Positions 1 to 6,331 of a DNA stretch of 26,831 bases are shown here, in pieces (the stretch's first letter is position 1; every line of letters begins with the position of its first letter). The stretch spans positions 1 through 26,831 of the forward strand of contig DAITPJ010000020.1 in NCBI GenBank assembly GCA_036833635.1. The letters are read 5' to 3'. Below the pieces are notes generated by a model that did not search any database, was not told the DNA's origin, and saw only the letters and a list, made by a program, of their open reading frames with translations. Source of the DNA: Terrimesophilobacter sp036833635 (GTDB lineage: Bacteria > Actinomycetota > Actinomycetes > Actinomycetales > Microbacteriaceae). The position numbers and the translations under genes were made by a program.

Positions 1-320
1 GGGTCGCGGCCGTAGATCTCGCCGTTGCGCGGGTTGTAGATGTCGAAGAGCATGACGAGCGTGCGCTCGATGCGGAACGGGTCGACATAGGCGGTCGAGA
101 CATCCGGAATGAGTTGCATGTCGGACTCGTGGATCGAGGCGAAACCGCGGATTGAGGAGCCGTCGAAGAGCTGGCCGACCGTGAAGAACTCCTCGTCGAC
201 GCTCGCCGCCGGAATATTGAAGTGCTGCTGCACGCCCGGCAGGTCGGTGAATCGGATGTCGAGGAACTTGACATCGGTGTCCTTGATGAAGGAGAGGACT
301 TCGGACGAATCACTGAACAT
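1..320 (-). CDS. glnA: Type I glutamine synthetase, N-terminal part
   Basis: Glutamine synthetase makes glutamine from glutamate, ammonia and ATP as a cytoplasmic dodecamer. Only the first 106 or so codons are in the window; the gene runs off the left edge. The translation begins MFSDSSEVLSFIKDTDVKFL and continues with FTDLPGVQQHF, FDGSSIRGF, ESDMQL and YNPRNGEIYGRDP, all typical of the N-terminal beta-grasp domain and the start of the catalytic domain of bacterial GSI. The ATG at 318-320 has an AAGGAG ribosome binding site just upstream on the minus strand. The gene is divergent from the RDD gene, and the 135-bp gap carries a GlnR-like element. The family is certain; whether this is the main glnA or a paralogue cannot be told from the fragment, but the RDD and DUF4191 neighbours fit the main copy. 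Confidence 0.96.
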   Translation of the reverse strand, partial: MFSDSSEVLSFIKDTDVKFLDIRFTDLPGVQQHFNIPAASVDEEFFTVGQLFDGSSIRGFASIHESDMQLIPDVSTAYVDPFRIERTLVMLFDIYNPRNGEIYGRD

Positions 321-349
321 GCACGGGCTCCTTGGTGGCGAAAACGGGT

Positions 350-370
350 CTGGTTGCCTCGCGCAACCAG
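350..370 (-). repeat. Perfect inverted repeat in glnA leader
   Basis: Two 8-bp arms, CTGGTTGC and GCAACCAG, are separated by 5 nt. If glnA starts transcription near position 368, as the -10-like TAGCCT at 380-375 suggests, this would form a hairpin at the extreme 5' end of the mRNA, about 30 nt before the start codon. It could stabilise the transcript or bind a regulator. The repeat is plain in the sequence; its role is inferred. Confidence 0.5.
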
Positions 371-374
371 TCAG

Positions 375-380
375 AGGCTA
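375..380 (-). promoter_or_regulatory. Possible glnA -10 element
   Basis: The minus strand reads TAGCCT, a TANNNT-type -10. It sits immediately downstream of the four-repeat GlnR-like element, which covers the place where a -35 would lie. That arrangement fits an activator-dependent promoter. No consensus -35 is visible. Confidence 0.4.
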
Positions 381-390
381 TGCCGACCCC

Positions 391-428
391 GTTTCACCGG
401 CGTATCCCCATTGTTTCGCCCATGTTTC
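391..428 (-). promoter_or_regulatory. GlnR-type operator, four half-sites
   Basis: On the plus strand GTTTC, GTATC, GTTTC and GTTTC start at 391, 402, 413 and 424, exactly 11 bp apart. Read towards glnA this is GAAAC-n6-GAAAC-n6-GATAC-n6-GAAAC. The known actinobacterial GlnR box is a tandem of GTNAC-n6-GAAAC half-sites with the same 11-bp spacing, and glnA is its classic target. The spacing and three exact GAAAC sites are seen directly. Assignment to GlnR, rather than another nitrogen regulator, is inferred. Confidence 0.65.
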
Positions 429-443
429 GCCTCACGCCCCGCC

Positions 444-449
444 TAGGAT
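444..449 (+). promoter_or_regulatory. -10 element of a leaderless RDD transcript
   Basis: TAGGAT ends 6 nt before the GTG at 456, so transcription would begin at or next to the start codon. There is no clear Shine-Dalgarno sequence. The same geometry recurs at several genes in this window. Confidence 0.5.
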
Positions 450-455
450 CGAGGG

Positions 456-875
456 GTGCCCGTACCCGCCCAGCCCTCGACCCAGGACCCAGGGCAGCGG
501 TGGCCGGGGGAGCGCCTCGGGCTGCCGGAGCATGGCCCACGCTCGGTCGCCCGCTTCGGCCGGCGGCTCGGTGCCCTCGTGATCGACTGGGGGCTGAGTG
601 TGCTCGTCTCGATCGCGTTCTTCCAGTACGACGCTTTCGCCACGCTCGGGATCTTCGCTCTCACCCAGATCGTGTTCCTCACGCTCGTGAGCGGGAGCGT
701 GGGGCACGTCGTGTTCCGGATGCGCGTCGTGCCGATCGCGGGCGGCTGGATCGGCGCGTGGCGCCCGCTCGTGCGCACGCTGCTGCTGTGCATCGTGATC
801 CCGGCCGTCATCTGGGACCGCGACCAGCGCGGGCTTCATGACAAGGCGGCGGGAACGGTCCTCGTCGTCAGGTAG
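456..875 (+). CDS. RDD family membrane protein
   Basis: A 139-residue protein of the RDD family, small multi-pass membrane proteins of mostly unknown function. The family signature is visible: RFGRRLGALVIDW near residues 33-45 (Arg and first Asp) and DRDQRGLHDKAAGT near residues 120-133. Hydrophobic segments lie at about 38-56, 60-87 and 105-118, giving roughly three membrane spans. The GTG start at 456 is preferred because it leaves a short Pro-rich cytoplasmic tail and lies 6 nt after a TAGGAT -10. Its place between glnA and a DUF4191 gene matches M. tuberculosis (from memory). It converges on the DUF4191 gene with 14 bp between stops. Transport or other specific function is unknown. Confidence 0.88.
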   Translation: MPVPAQPSTQDPGQRWPGERLGLPEHGPRSVARFGRRLGALVIDWGLSVLVSIAFFQYDAFATLGIFALTQIVFLTLVSGSVGHVVFRMRVVPIAGGWIGAWRPLVRTLLLCIVIPAVIWDRDQRGLHDKAAGTVLVVR

Positions 876-889
876 GCGTCGCTGTGGGC

Positions 890-1606
890 TCAGCGCGCGC
901 GCTGCGCCCGCACCTTGGTCGGGTCGATGCCCTTCGGGATCGGGAGGTTCGGCCCCTTGTGCAGGGAGCTCACCCGATTGCTCACGGCGTAGATCTCAGC
1001 CTTGCTGAGCGCCTTCTTGAACTTGCCGAGGCGACGGGAGAGCTTGTGGAGCGGCACAGAGTCGGGGTCCGGGCCGACCTGAAGAATGTTGACGGGGACG
1101 TTGGGGAGGATGCGGGCGATCTTCCTGCGCTCGTCCTCGACCATCTTCCGTGTGCGCGTCTCCGGGCCTTCGCCGATGAGGACGACCCCGCCCTTTCCGA
1201 CCGCGCGGTACACCGCATCCTGGGTCTTGGGGCTGATGGCGACGGGCATCTCGCTGCCCGTCCAGCCGCGTGGCAGTGAACTCTTGAGCACCGCGCCGAC
1301 CGCGCCGGGCTGGCCGGTGATCTGCGAGTATGCCGCCTTCTCCGCCTTGCGGCCGAGAATGACCATGAATCCCAGCACGCCACCGAGCACACCGGCGACG
1401 ATCCACAGGACCATCCCGAAGACGCTTCCGGCGGCCAGGAGGACGCCGAGCAGAAGCCCGACGAGCAGCGGGATCGCGAATCCGAGAGCCATCCACCATA
1501 CGGCGGTCGGGTCGTACCGCCTGGTCATCTGGAAGACCTGGTACATCTGCTTGAGACGACCGGGTTCCTTCGCGGATTTCGGGCTCGAGTCCTTCGTGCG
1601 TGCCAT
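890..1606 (-). CDS. DUF4191 domain-containing membrane protein
   Basis: A 238-residue protein matching the actinobacterial DUF4191 family, whose function is not established. After a basic N-terminus (MARTKDSSPKSAKEPGRLKQ) there are two adjacent membrane segments at about residues 36-60 and 63-85, then a hydrophilic C-terminal domain of about 150 residues containing GRKAEKAAYSQITGQPGAVG and GEGPETRTRKMVEDERRKI. The protein therefore looks like a hairpin-anchored cytoplasmic protein. The ATG at 1604-1606 lies 6 nt after a TATCCT -10, so the mRNA may be leaderless. In M. tuberculosis, as I remember it, the homologue lies between lipA and the RDD gene; here lipA is not next to it. Confidence 0.88.
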   Translation of the reverse strand: MARTKDSSPKSAKEPGRLKQMYQVFQMTRRYDPTAVWWMALGFAIPLLVGLLLGVLLAAGSVFGMVLWIVAGVLGGVLGFMVILGRKAEKAAYSQITGQPGAVGAVLKSSLPRGWTGSEMPVAISPKTQDAVYRAVGKGGVVLIGEGPETRTRKMVEDERRKIARILPNVPVNILQVGPDPDSVPLHKLSRRLGKFKKALSKAEIYAVSNRVSSLHKGPNLPIPKGIDPTKVRAQRAR

Positions 1607-1612
1607 GTCTCA

Positions 1613-1618
1613 AGGATA
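1613..1618 (-). promoter_or_regulatory. -10 element of a leaderless DUF4191 transcript
   Basis: The minus strand reads TATCCT, then 6 nt, then ATG. No ribosome binding site and no -35 consensus are seen. Confidence 0.5.
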
Positions 1619-1703
1619 CCGGCTCCCCTCCGCCCCAGCGCCCGCCGCATCCCCCGGTGCACGGTTGCCTCCCCGGTGGGCATGGGCTCTCCGCCGCGGG
1701 CGG

Positions 1704-1709
1704 GAGAAT
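1704..1709 (+). promoter_or_regulatory. Weak -10-like element before the pseudokinase
   Basis: GAGAAT lies 6 nt before the ATG at 1716, the same geometry as the leaderless genes nearby but with a poorer hexamer. The overlapping GGGAG at 1702-1706 could instead serve as a ribosome binding site, so both readings are open. Confidence 0.25.
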
Positions 1710-1715
1710 GCCGCC

Positions 1716-3188
1716 ATGGATGCGATCGGCGGCTACCGGCTCGTGCGCCTGCTCGGGGTCGGCTCGAAGGCGGATGTCTGGCTCGGTCACGGAGGGACGG
1801 CCGACGCGGGCATGGAGACCGTTGCGGTCAAGGTCTACCGCCCTGAGGCTGCGCAGGCCGACATCGATACCGAGATCGAGGCGCTCGCGCGGAGCTCGCA
1901 TCGCCACCTCGTGCGGCTCGAGGATCTCGCCACGGCGCCCGACGGCACTCCGAGCCTCATCCTGCAGCGCTTGTCCGCCGTGACACTTGGGCACGTCCTC
2001 GCGGCCGGCCCCCTCGCCATTGGTGAGGCCGTCACCGTGCTCGCCCCGCTCGCGCTGGCGGTCGCGGAGCTGCACAGGGTGGGTGTGACGCACGGCGCGA
2101 TCCGGTCCTCCGCCGTGTTCTTCGACGGCGACGGGGCGCCCGTGCTCGCGCGCTTCGGTTCGGCCGGCATCCTCGGGGAGCTCCCGTCGACGGAGGATGT
2201 CGGGTTCCATCCGGCCCAGTTAGCCGACGCGCCAGGGGTCGATGCAGACCTGAGAGGCTTGGCCGCAGTGTGCAGGGCTGCGCTCGGAGAGGCCGCGGAC
2301 GCGCTCGGGGACTGGTCGTCCTACCATGCATCACCCGACCCGCGGGCCTGGACCCTCGAGCTCGCGGATCGCCTCTTCGACCTCGCGGAGCCGGCGCCGG
2401 TGCGCTTCCGGCGCGGCGGCGTCCCGGCCGGGTCCATCATGGTCCCCCCGCGCGTCGGGGGAGAGACGCCCGACGTGCTCGAGATGGCGGAGGCGCCGTC
2501 GTCGCCCTCGGGCCCATGGCACGACGCCCTCGCCCTCCTGCACCTGCCCGACTCGCTCGTCACGGCGGCAGGCAAGTGGGCCGCTGTGCTCGAAAGGGGG
2601 CCGGTCGCGACGCTTCGCCCCCGTATGCTCAGGGGACTCCGCTCGGTGCGGAAGTCGGTCTGGGTCGTGACGGGACTCGTTGCGATCCTGGTGATCGGGG
2701 CGATCACACTCCTTCCCGCCGCCGGGTCGGACGCGGGGCAGCCCGGTGTCGTCCCGGCGAGAGAATCCACGCCAGGCTCGACCCCTTCAGCGCCGGACAC
2801 CGCAGCCACGGATCCCGAGATCCTGGCCGACGACCCCATCGCCGCCGGGGTCGCCCTGCTCGGCGCACGTTCCGACTGCATCCGTGAGTCGTCGATCCTG
2901 TGCCTCGACGACGTCGACCAGGCGGGGTCGGCGGCCATGGAGGCGGATGTCTACCGCGTCAGGGTCGTCCAGGAGGGTGGCATCGAGAATCCGGAGCCTG
3001 GCATTGTCGGGATTGCGCCGACGCTCGTCGATCGCCTCGGCGACAGCGCCCTCCTGTCCCTCGACAGGGCAGGGTCGGCCGTAGGGACGCTCCTGCTCGT
3101 CAGGACGCAGCAGGGATGGCGCATCAGGGACCTGGTCTTCGCGAGCGACGCGGCAACGGCCGAGCCGGGCGGGAGTACGGCTCCCTAG
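1716..3188 (+). CDS. Membrane-anchored predicted pseudokinase
   Basis: A 490-residue protein with an N-terminal Ser/Thr-kinase-like domain (about 1-240), a disordered linker, one membrane segment (about 316-337) and an outer domain of about 150 residues. The glycine loop (LGVGSKADVW, 13-22) and the VAVK lysine (K39) are present. The catalytic loop reads HGAIRSSA (126-133) where HRDIKPSN is expected, so the catalytic Asp and the Asn are both Ala. DFG reads RFG (146-148). Phosphotransfer is therefore unlikely, while ATP or protein binding remains possible. The start at 1716 was chosen because YRLVRLLGVG follows at once, as in PknB-type kinases; longer in-frame starts would cross the DUF4191 promoter. 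The outer part (after a Pro/Thr/Ser-rich stretch, with two Cys in DCIRESSILC) matches no domain I know. The stop shares a CTAG with the sucB stop. Confidence 0.8.
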   Translation: MDAIGGYRLVRLLGVGSKADVWLGHGGTADAGMETVAVKVYRPEAAQADIDTEIEALARSSHRHLVRLEDLATAPDGTPSLILQRLSAVTLGHVLAAGPLAIGEAVTVLAPLALAVAELHRVGVTHGAIRSSAVFFDGDGAPVLARFGSAGILGELPSTEDVGFHPAQLADAPGVDADLRGLAAVCRAALGEAADALGDWSSYHASPDPRAWTLELADRLFDLAEPAPVRFRRGGVPAGSIMVPPRVGGETPDVLEMAEAPSSPSGPWHDALALLHLPDSLVTAAGKWAAVLERGPVATLRPRMLRGLRSVRKSVWVVTGLVAILVIGAITLLPAAGSDAGQPGVVPARESTPGSTPSAPDTAATDPEILADDPIAAGVALLGARSDCIRESSILCLDDVDQAGSAAMEADVYRVRVVQEGGIENPEPGIVGIAPTLVDRLGDSALLSLDRAGSAVGTLLLVRTQQGWRIRDLVFASDAATAEPGGSTAP

Positions 3189-4804
3189 TCGAGCCCGAGG
3201 TTCCCCCGGAAGTCGCCTGCCTCGAGGCGCTCCTTGACGGCGACGAGGAATCGAGCTGCGTCGGCTCCGTCCACGATGCGGTGATCGTAGGAGAGGGCGA
3301 GGAACGCCACCGAGCGGATCGCAATCGCGTCGAGCCCGTTGTCGGTCACGACGACGGGCTTCTTCGTCACGATCCCGGTGCCCAGGATCGCCGATTGCGG
3401 TAGGAAGACGACGGGCGTGTCGAAGAGCGCTCCGCGGGAGCCGGTGTTGGTCACCGTGAAGGTGCCTCCCGCCAGCTCATCGGGCTTGAGCCGGTTCTCG
3501 CGCGTGCGCTCGGCGAGATCGGCGATCTCGCGCGCGAGGTCGGCGATCGAGAGGTCGCTCGCGTTCCGGATCACCGGAGTAAGGAGTCCGCGCTCGGTGT
3601 CGACGGCGATGCTGACGTTCTCCTGCGCCGGGTAGACGATGCTCTCGCCGTCGATCGTCGCGTTGACGATCGGGTAGGCCTTGAGCGCCTCGGCCGCTGC
3701 GAGCGTGAAGAAGGGGAGGAATGTCAGCTTCGTGCCGGTCTTCTTCTGGAAGTCCGCCTTGAGCTCGTCCCGCAGTGTCGCGACGGCGGTGACGTCCACC
3801 TCGACGACCGTCGTGAGCTGTGCGGATGTCTGCATCGATACGACGGCGCGCTCGGCGACGACCTTGCGCAGGCGGGACATCGGGACGGTCGTGCCGCGCA
3901 GGGGAGAGGTCTCGAGCGGCTTGCGGGCTGCAGGCGCGGAGGTTCCGGAGGCTACGGAGAGCACGTCCTGCTTGCGGATGCGCCCTCCGATCCCGGAGCC
4001 CTGGATGGTCGAAAGGTCGATGCCGCTGTCCTGCGCGAGTTTGCGCACGAGCGGAGTCACATACCCCGCATTGCCGGCGGGCGCGGCGGGCGCAGCCGGT
4101 GCGGTCGGTGCCGGGGCGGCCGGTGCCTCCTGGGCTGGCGCTGGCTGCGCCGGAGCCTGATCGGGCGCGGTCGCCGCAACGGTCCCTGGCGTCGGGGCCG
4201 CAGCGGGCGCGTCGGCAGGTTCCTCCGCAATGTGCTGCTGCTCGGGCGCCGGCTGCTCTGAAACCGGCGACTCAGGCGCGGGCTGCTCCGGTGCGGGCTG
4301 CTCCGGTGCGGGCTGCTCTGGTGCGGGCTGCTCTGGCGCCGCCTGCTCTGGTGCCGGCTGCTCTGGCGCCGCCTGCTGGGCGGCCGGTTGCGCCGGCTCG
4401 GGCTGCGCCGGGATCGGCTCCCACTGGGACGCGGGGGGCTGCGCTTCAGGTGCCGGTGCCTGGGCCTCTGGCGCTTCAGGTGCCGGACTCCCGGCTGCCG
4501 GAGCGGCAGGCGCGGCAGCCTCGGGGGCCTGCTCCGCGGGTGCCGCTGGAGCGGCTCCGCCGCCCGACCCGTCTCCCACCGTCGCGAGGGCCGTACCGAC
4601 CTCGACAGTCTCGTCCTCGGCGACGAGGATCGCCTCGAGCACGCCGGAGACGGGGGACGGGATCTCGGTGTCGACCTTGTCGGTCGAGACTTCCACGAGC
4701 GGCTCGTCGACCTCGATGCGGTCGCCGACCTTCTTGAGCCAACGGGTCACCGTTCCCTCAGTGACACTCTCGCCGAGTGCCGGCAGGTTGACGGATTCGC
4801 TCAT
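3185..4804 (-). CDS. sucB: 2-oxoacid dehydrogenase E2 acyltransferase
   Basis: E2 subunit of a pyruvate or 2-oxoglutarate dehydrogenase complex, which moves acyl groups from lipoyl-lysine to CoA. The 539 residues contain one lipoyl domain (about 1-80; lipoyl Lys K43 in STDKVDTE), a very long Ala/Pro/Gln/Glu linker (about 80-245) with PAPEQ repeats, an E3-binding domain (YVTPLVRKLAQDSGIDL to GRIRKQDVL) and a catalytic domain ending in SYDHRIVDG (H508, D512). Many actinobacterial E2 proteins carry two or three lipoyl domains; I see one. The ATG at 4802-4804 follows an AAGGAG site. It lies 57 bp after lpd on the same strand, so E2 and E3 are probably co-transcribed. The sucB label follows convention; actinobacteria often share one E2 between complexes, so substrate choice is open. 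Confidence 0.92.
   Translation of the reverse strand: MSESVNLPALGESVTEGTVTRWLKKVGDRIEVDEPLVEVSTDKVDTEIPSPVSGVLEAILVAEDETVEVGTALATVGDGSGGGAAPAAPAEQAPEAAAPAAPAAGSPAPEAPEAQAPAPEAQPPASQWEPIPAQPEPAQPAAQQAAPEQPAPEQAAPEQPAPEQPAPEQPAPEQPAPESPVSEQPAPEQQHIAEEPADAPAAAPTPGTVAATAPDQAPAQPAPAQEAPAAPAPTAPAAPAAPAGNAGYVTPLVRKLAQDSGIDLSTIQGSGIGGRIRKQDVLSVASGTSAPAARKPLETSPLRGTTVPMSRLRKVVAERAVVSMQTSAQLTTVVEVDVTAVATLRDELKADFQKKTGTKLTFLPFFTLAAAEALKAYPIVNATIDGESIVYPAQENVSIAVDTERGLLTPVIRNASDLSIADLAREIADLAERTRENRLKPDELAGGTFTVTNTGSRGALFDTPVVFLPQSAILGTGIVTKKPVVVTDNGLDAIAIRSVAFLALSYDHRIVDGADAARFLVAVKERLEAGDFRGNLGLD
4281..4385 (-). repeat. Tandem 15-bp repeats coding the E2 linker
   Basis: About seven imperfect units with a GGCTG or GCCTG core recur every 15 bp (4281, 4296, 4311, 4326, 4341, 4356, 4371). 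Each encodes a PAPEQ or AAPEQ pentapeptide in the flexible linker between the lipoyl and E3-binding domains. The copy number is likely to vary between strains by slippage. Confidence 0.85.
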
Positions 4805-4861
4805 GGGTGGTGCTCCTTCAGGACCGTGGCTGTCTCGACCAGCATAGTTCGCGTTCCCCGA

Positions 4862-6235
4862 TCAGACGGCGTGCAGCGGCTTTCCGGCGAGCGCCAGGAA
4901 CGCCTCGCCGAGCGCCTCATTCTGGGTCGGATGGGCGTGCACGAGCGGGGCGACATCCTCAGGATAGGCCTCCCAGTTGACCGCAAGCTGGGCCTCGCCG
5001 ATGAGCTCGCCGACGCGGGCGCCGATCATATGGACGCCCACGACGGGGCCGTCATTGACTCGAACGACCTTGATCGAGCCGGCGGTGCCGATGATGTGGC
5101 TCTTGCCGTTGCCGGCGAGGTTGTAGTCGTAGCTCGACACCTTATCGGCCCCGTACTGCTCCTTGGCCTTGGCTTCGCTCAGGCCAACGGAGGCGACCTC
5201 GGGATCCGAGTATGTGACCTTGGGGATGTTCGAGTCGGAGATGACGACCGGGTTGAGGCCGGCGATCTCCTCCGCGACGAAGATGCCCTGCTGGAAGCCC
5301 CGGTGGGCCAGTTGGAGGCCAGGGACGATGTCGCCGACCGCGTAGACCCCTGGAAGGTTGGTCGCGAGGCGCTCGTTCGTGATGACGAAGCCGCGGTCCA
5401 TGGTGAGCCCGGCCTCTTCGAATCCGAGACCCGCCGTCGACGGCCCTCGGCCCACGGCGACGAGCAGGAGCTCTGCCTCGACCGTCTCACCGTTCTCGAG
5501 GGTCACGACGACACCGTTCTCGTTCTGCACGACACCCTGGAAGCGCACACCGAGCTTGAAGTCGATCCCGCGCTTGCGGAACGCGCGCTCGAACTGCTTG
5601 CTCACGCTCTCGTCCTCATTGGGGACCAGGTGCGGAAGAGCTTCGATGATCGTCACCTCGGCGCCCCAGGAGCGCCAGACGCTCGAGAACTCGACACCGA
5701 TGACGCCACCGCCGAGCACCGCGACCTTGCGGGGCACGAAGGGCAACTCGAGTGCCTGTTCCGAGGTGATGACGCGACCGCCGATCTCGAGCCCTGGCAG
5801 CGAGCGGGAGTACGAGCCGGTGGCCAGCACGACGTTCTTGCCCGTGACCCGGTCGTCGCCCACCTGGACCGTCGTGGGGGAGACGAGCGTGCCCTCGCCC
5901 TCGATGACGGTGATGCCGCGTGCCTTGATGAGACCCTGGAGCCCCTTGTACTTGCTCGCGACAATGCCTTCGCGGTATGCGGTCACCGCCGCGATGTCGA
6001 TGCCCTCGAGCGTGGCCGTGACCCCGTACTTGGCGGAGTCGCGCGCGACATCCGCGACTTCGGCAGCGTGCAGGAGCGCCTTTGTCGGGATGCAGCCGAC
6101 GTGGAGGCACGTTCCGCCGACCTTGCCCTTCTCGATGAGCCCGACACTCATGCCCAGCTGCGTCGCGCGCAGGGCAGCGGCATAGCCGCCGCTTCCCGCT
6201 CCGAGCACGACAAGGTCAAAATTCTGTTCCGACAC
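4862..6235 (-). CDS. lpdA: Dihydrolipoyl dehydrogenase (E3)
   Basis: FAD-dependent E3 component that reoxidises dihydrolipoamide with NAD+. With the GTG start at 6233-6235 the protein is 457 residues. It has the N-terminal FAD motif GAGSGGYAAA (12-21), the redox disulfide GGTCLHVGCIPTK (C43, C48), an NAD-binding GGGVIGVEF, the second FAD motif VYAVGDI, and the C-terminal HPTQNE with the catalytic pair H435/E440. The GTG start is chosen over an in-frame start 36 nt upstream because a GAGGGAG ribosome binding site precedes it and the protein then begins SEQNFDLVVLGAG, as in homologues. It lies 96 bp after pepA and 57 bp before sucB, all on the minus strand. It probably serves all lipoyl complexes of the cell, including the glycine cleavage system if there is one. 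Confidence 0.96.
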   Translation of the reverse strand: MSEQNFDLVVLGAGSGGYAAALRATQLGMSVGLIEKGKVGGTCLHVGCIPTKALLHAAEVADVARDSAKYGVTATLEGIDIAAVTAYREGIVASKYKGLQGLIKARGITVIEGEGTLVSPTTVQVGDDRVTGKNVVLATGSYSRSLPGLEIGGRVITSEQALELPFVPRKVAVLGGGVIGVEFSSVWRSWGAEVTIIEALPHLVPNEDESVSKQFERAFRKRGIDFKLGVRFQGVVQNENGVVVTLENGETVEAELLLVAVGRGPSTAGLGFEEAGLTMDRGFVITNERLATNLPGVYAVGDIVPGLQLAHRGFQQGIFVAEEIAGLNPVVISDSNIPKVTYSDPEVASVGLSEAKAKEQYGADKVSSYDYNLAGNGKSHIIGTAGSIKVVRVNDGPVVGVHMIGARVGELIGEAQLAVNWEAYPEDVAPLVHAHPTQNEALGEAFLALAGKPLHAV

Positions 6236-6303
6236 CGGGCGACTCCCTCGAGTTTCAGCCTGTCCGCACACCCTTCGCCGATTCGCGTCGGGGGGATTGG
6301 TCC

Positions 6304-6319
6304 GGCAGGTTCTCCTGCC
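6304..6319 (-). terminator. Hairpin between pepA and lpdA
   Basis: Perfect 6-bp stem GGCAGG/CCTGCC with a 4-nt loop, 12 bp after the pepA stop. No U-tract follows, so it may be a weak or attenuating terminator, or an mRNA-processing hairpin that lets pepA and lpdA-sucB be expressed at different levels. Confidence 0.4.
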
Positions 6320-6331
6320 ACTTCGACTTTA

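Noticed and set aside
1086..1715. Upstream extension of the pseudokinase by 210 codons
   Set aside because: The extension is antisense to the DUF4191 coding region and promoter, and kinase-like sequence begins immediately after 1716.
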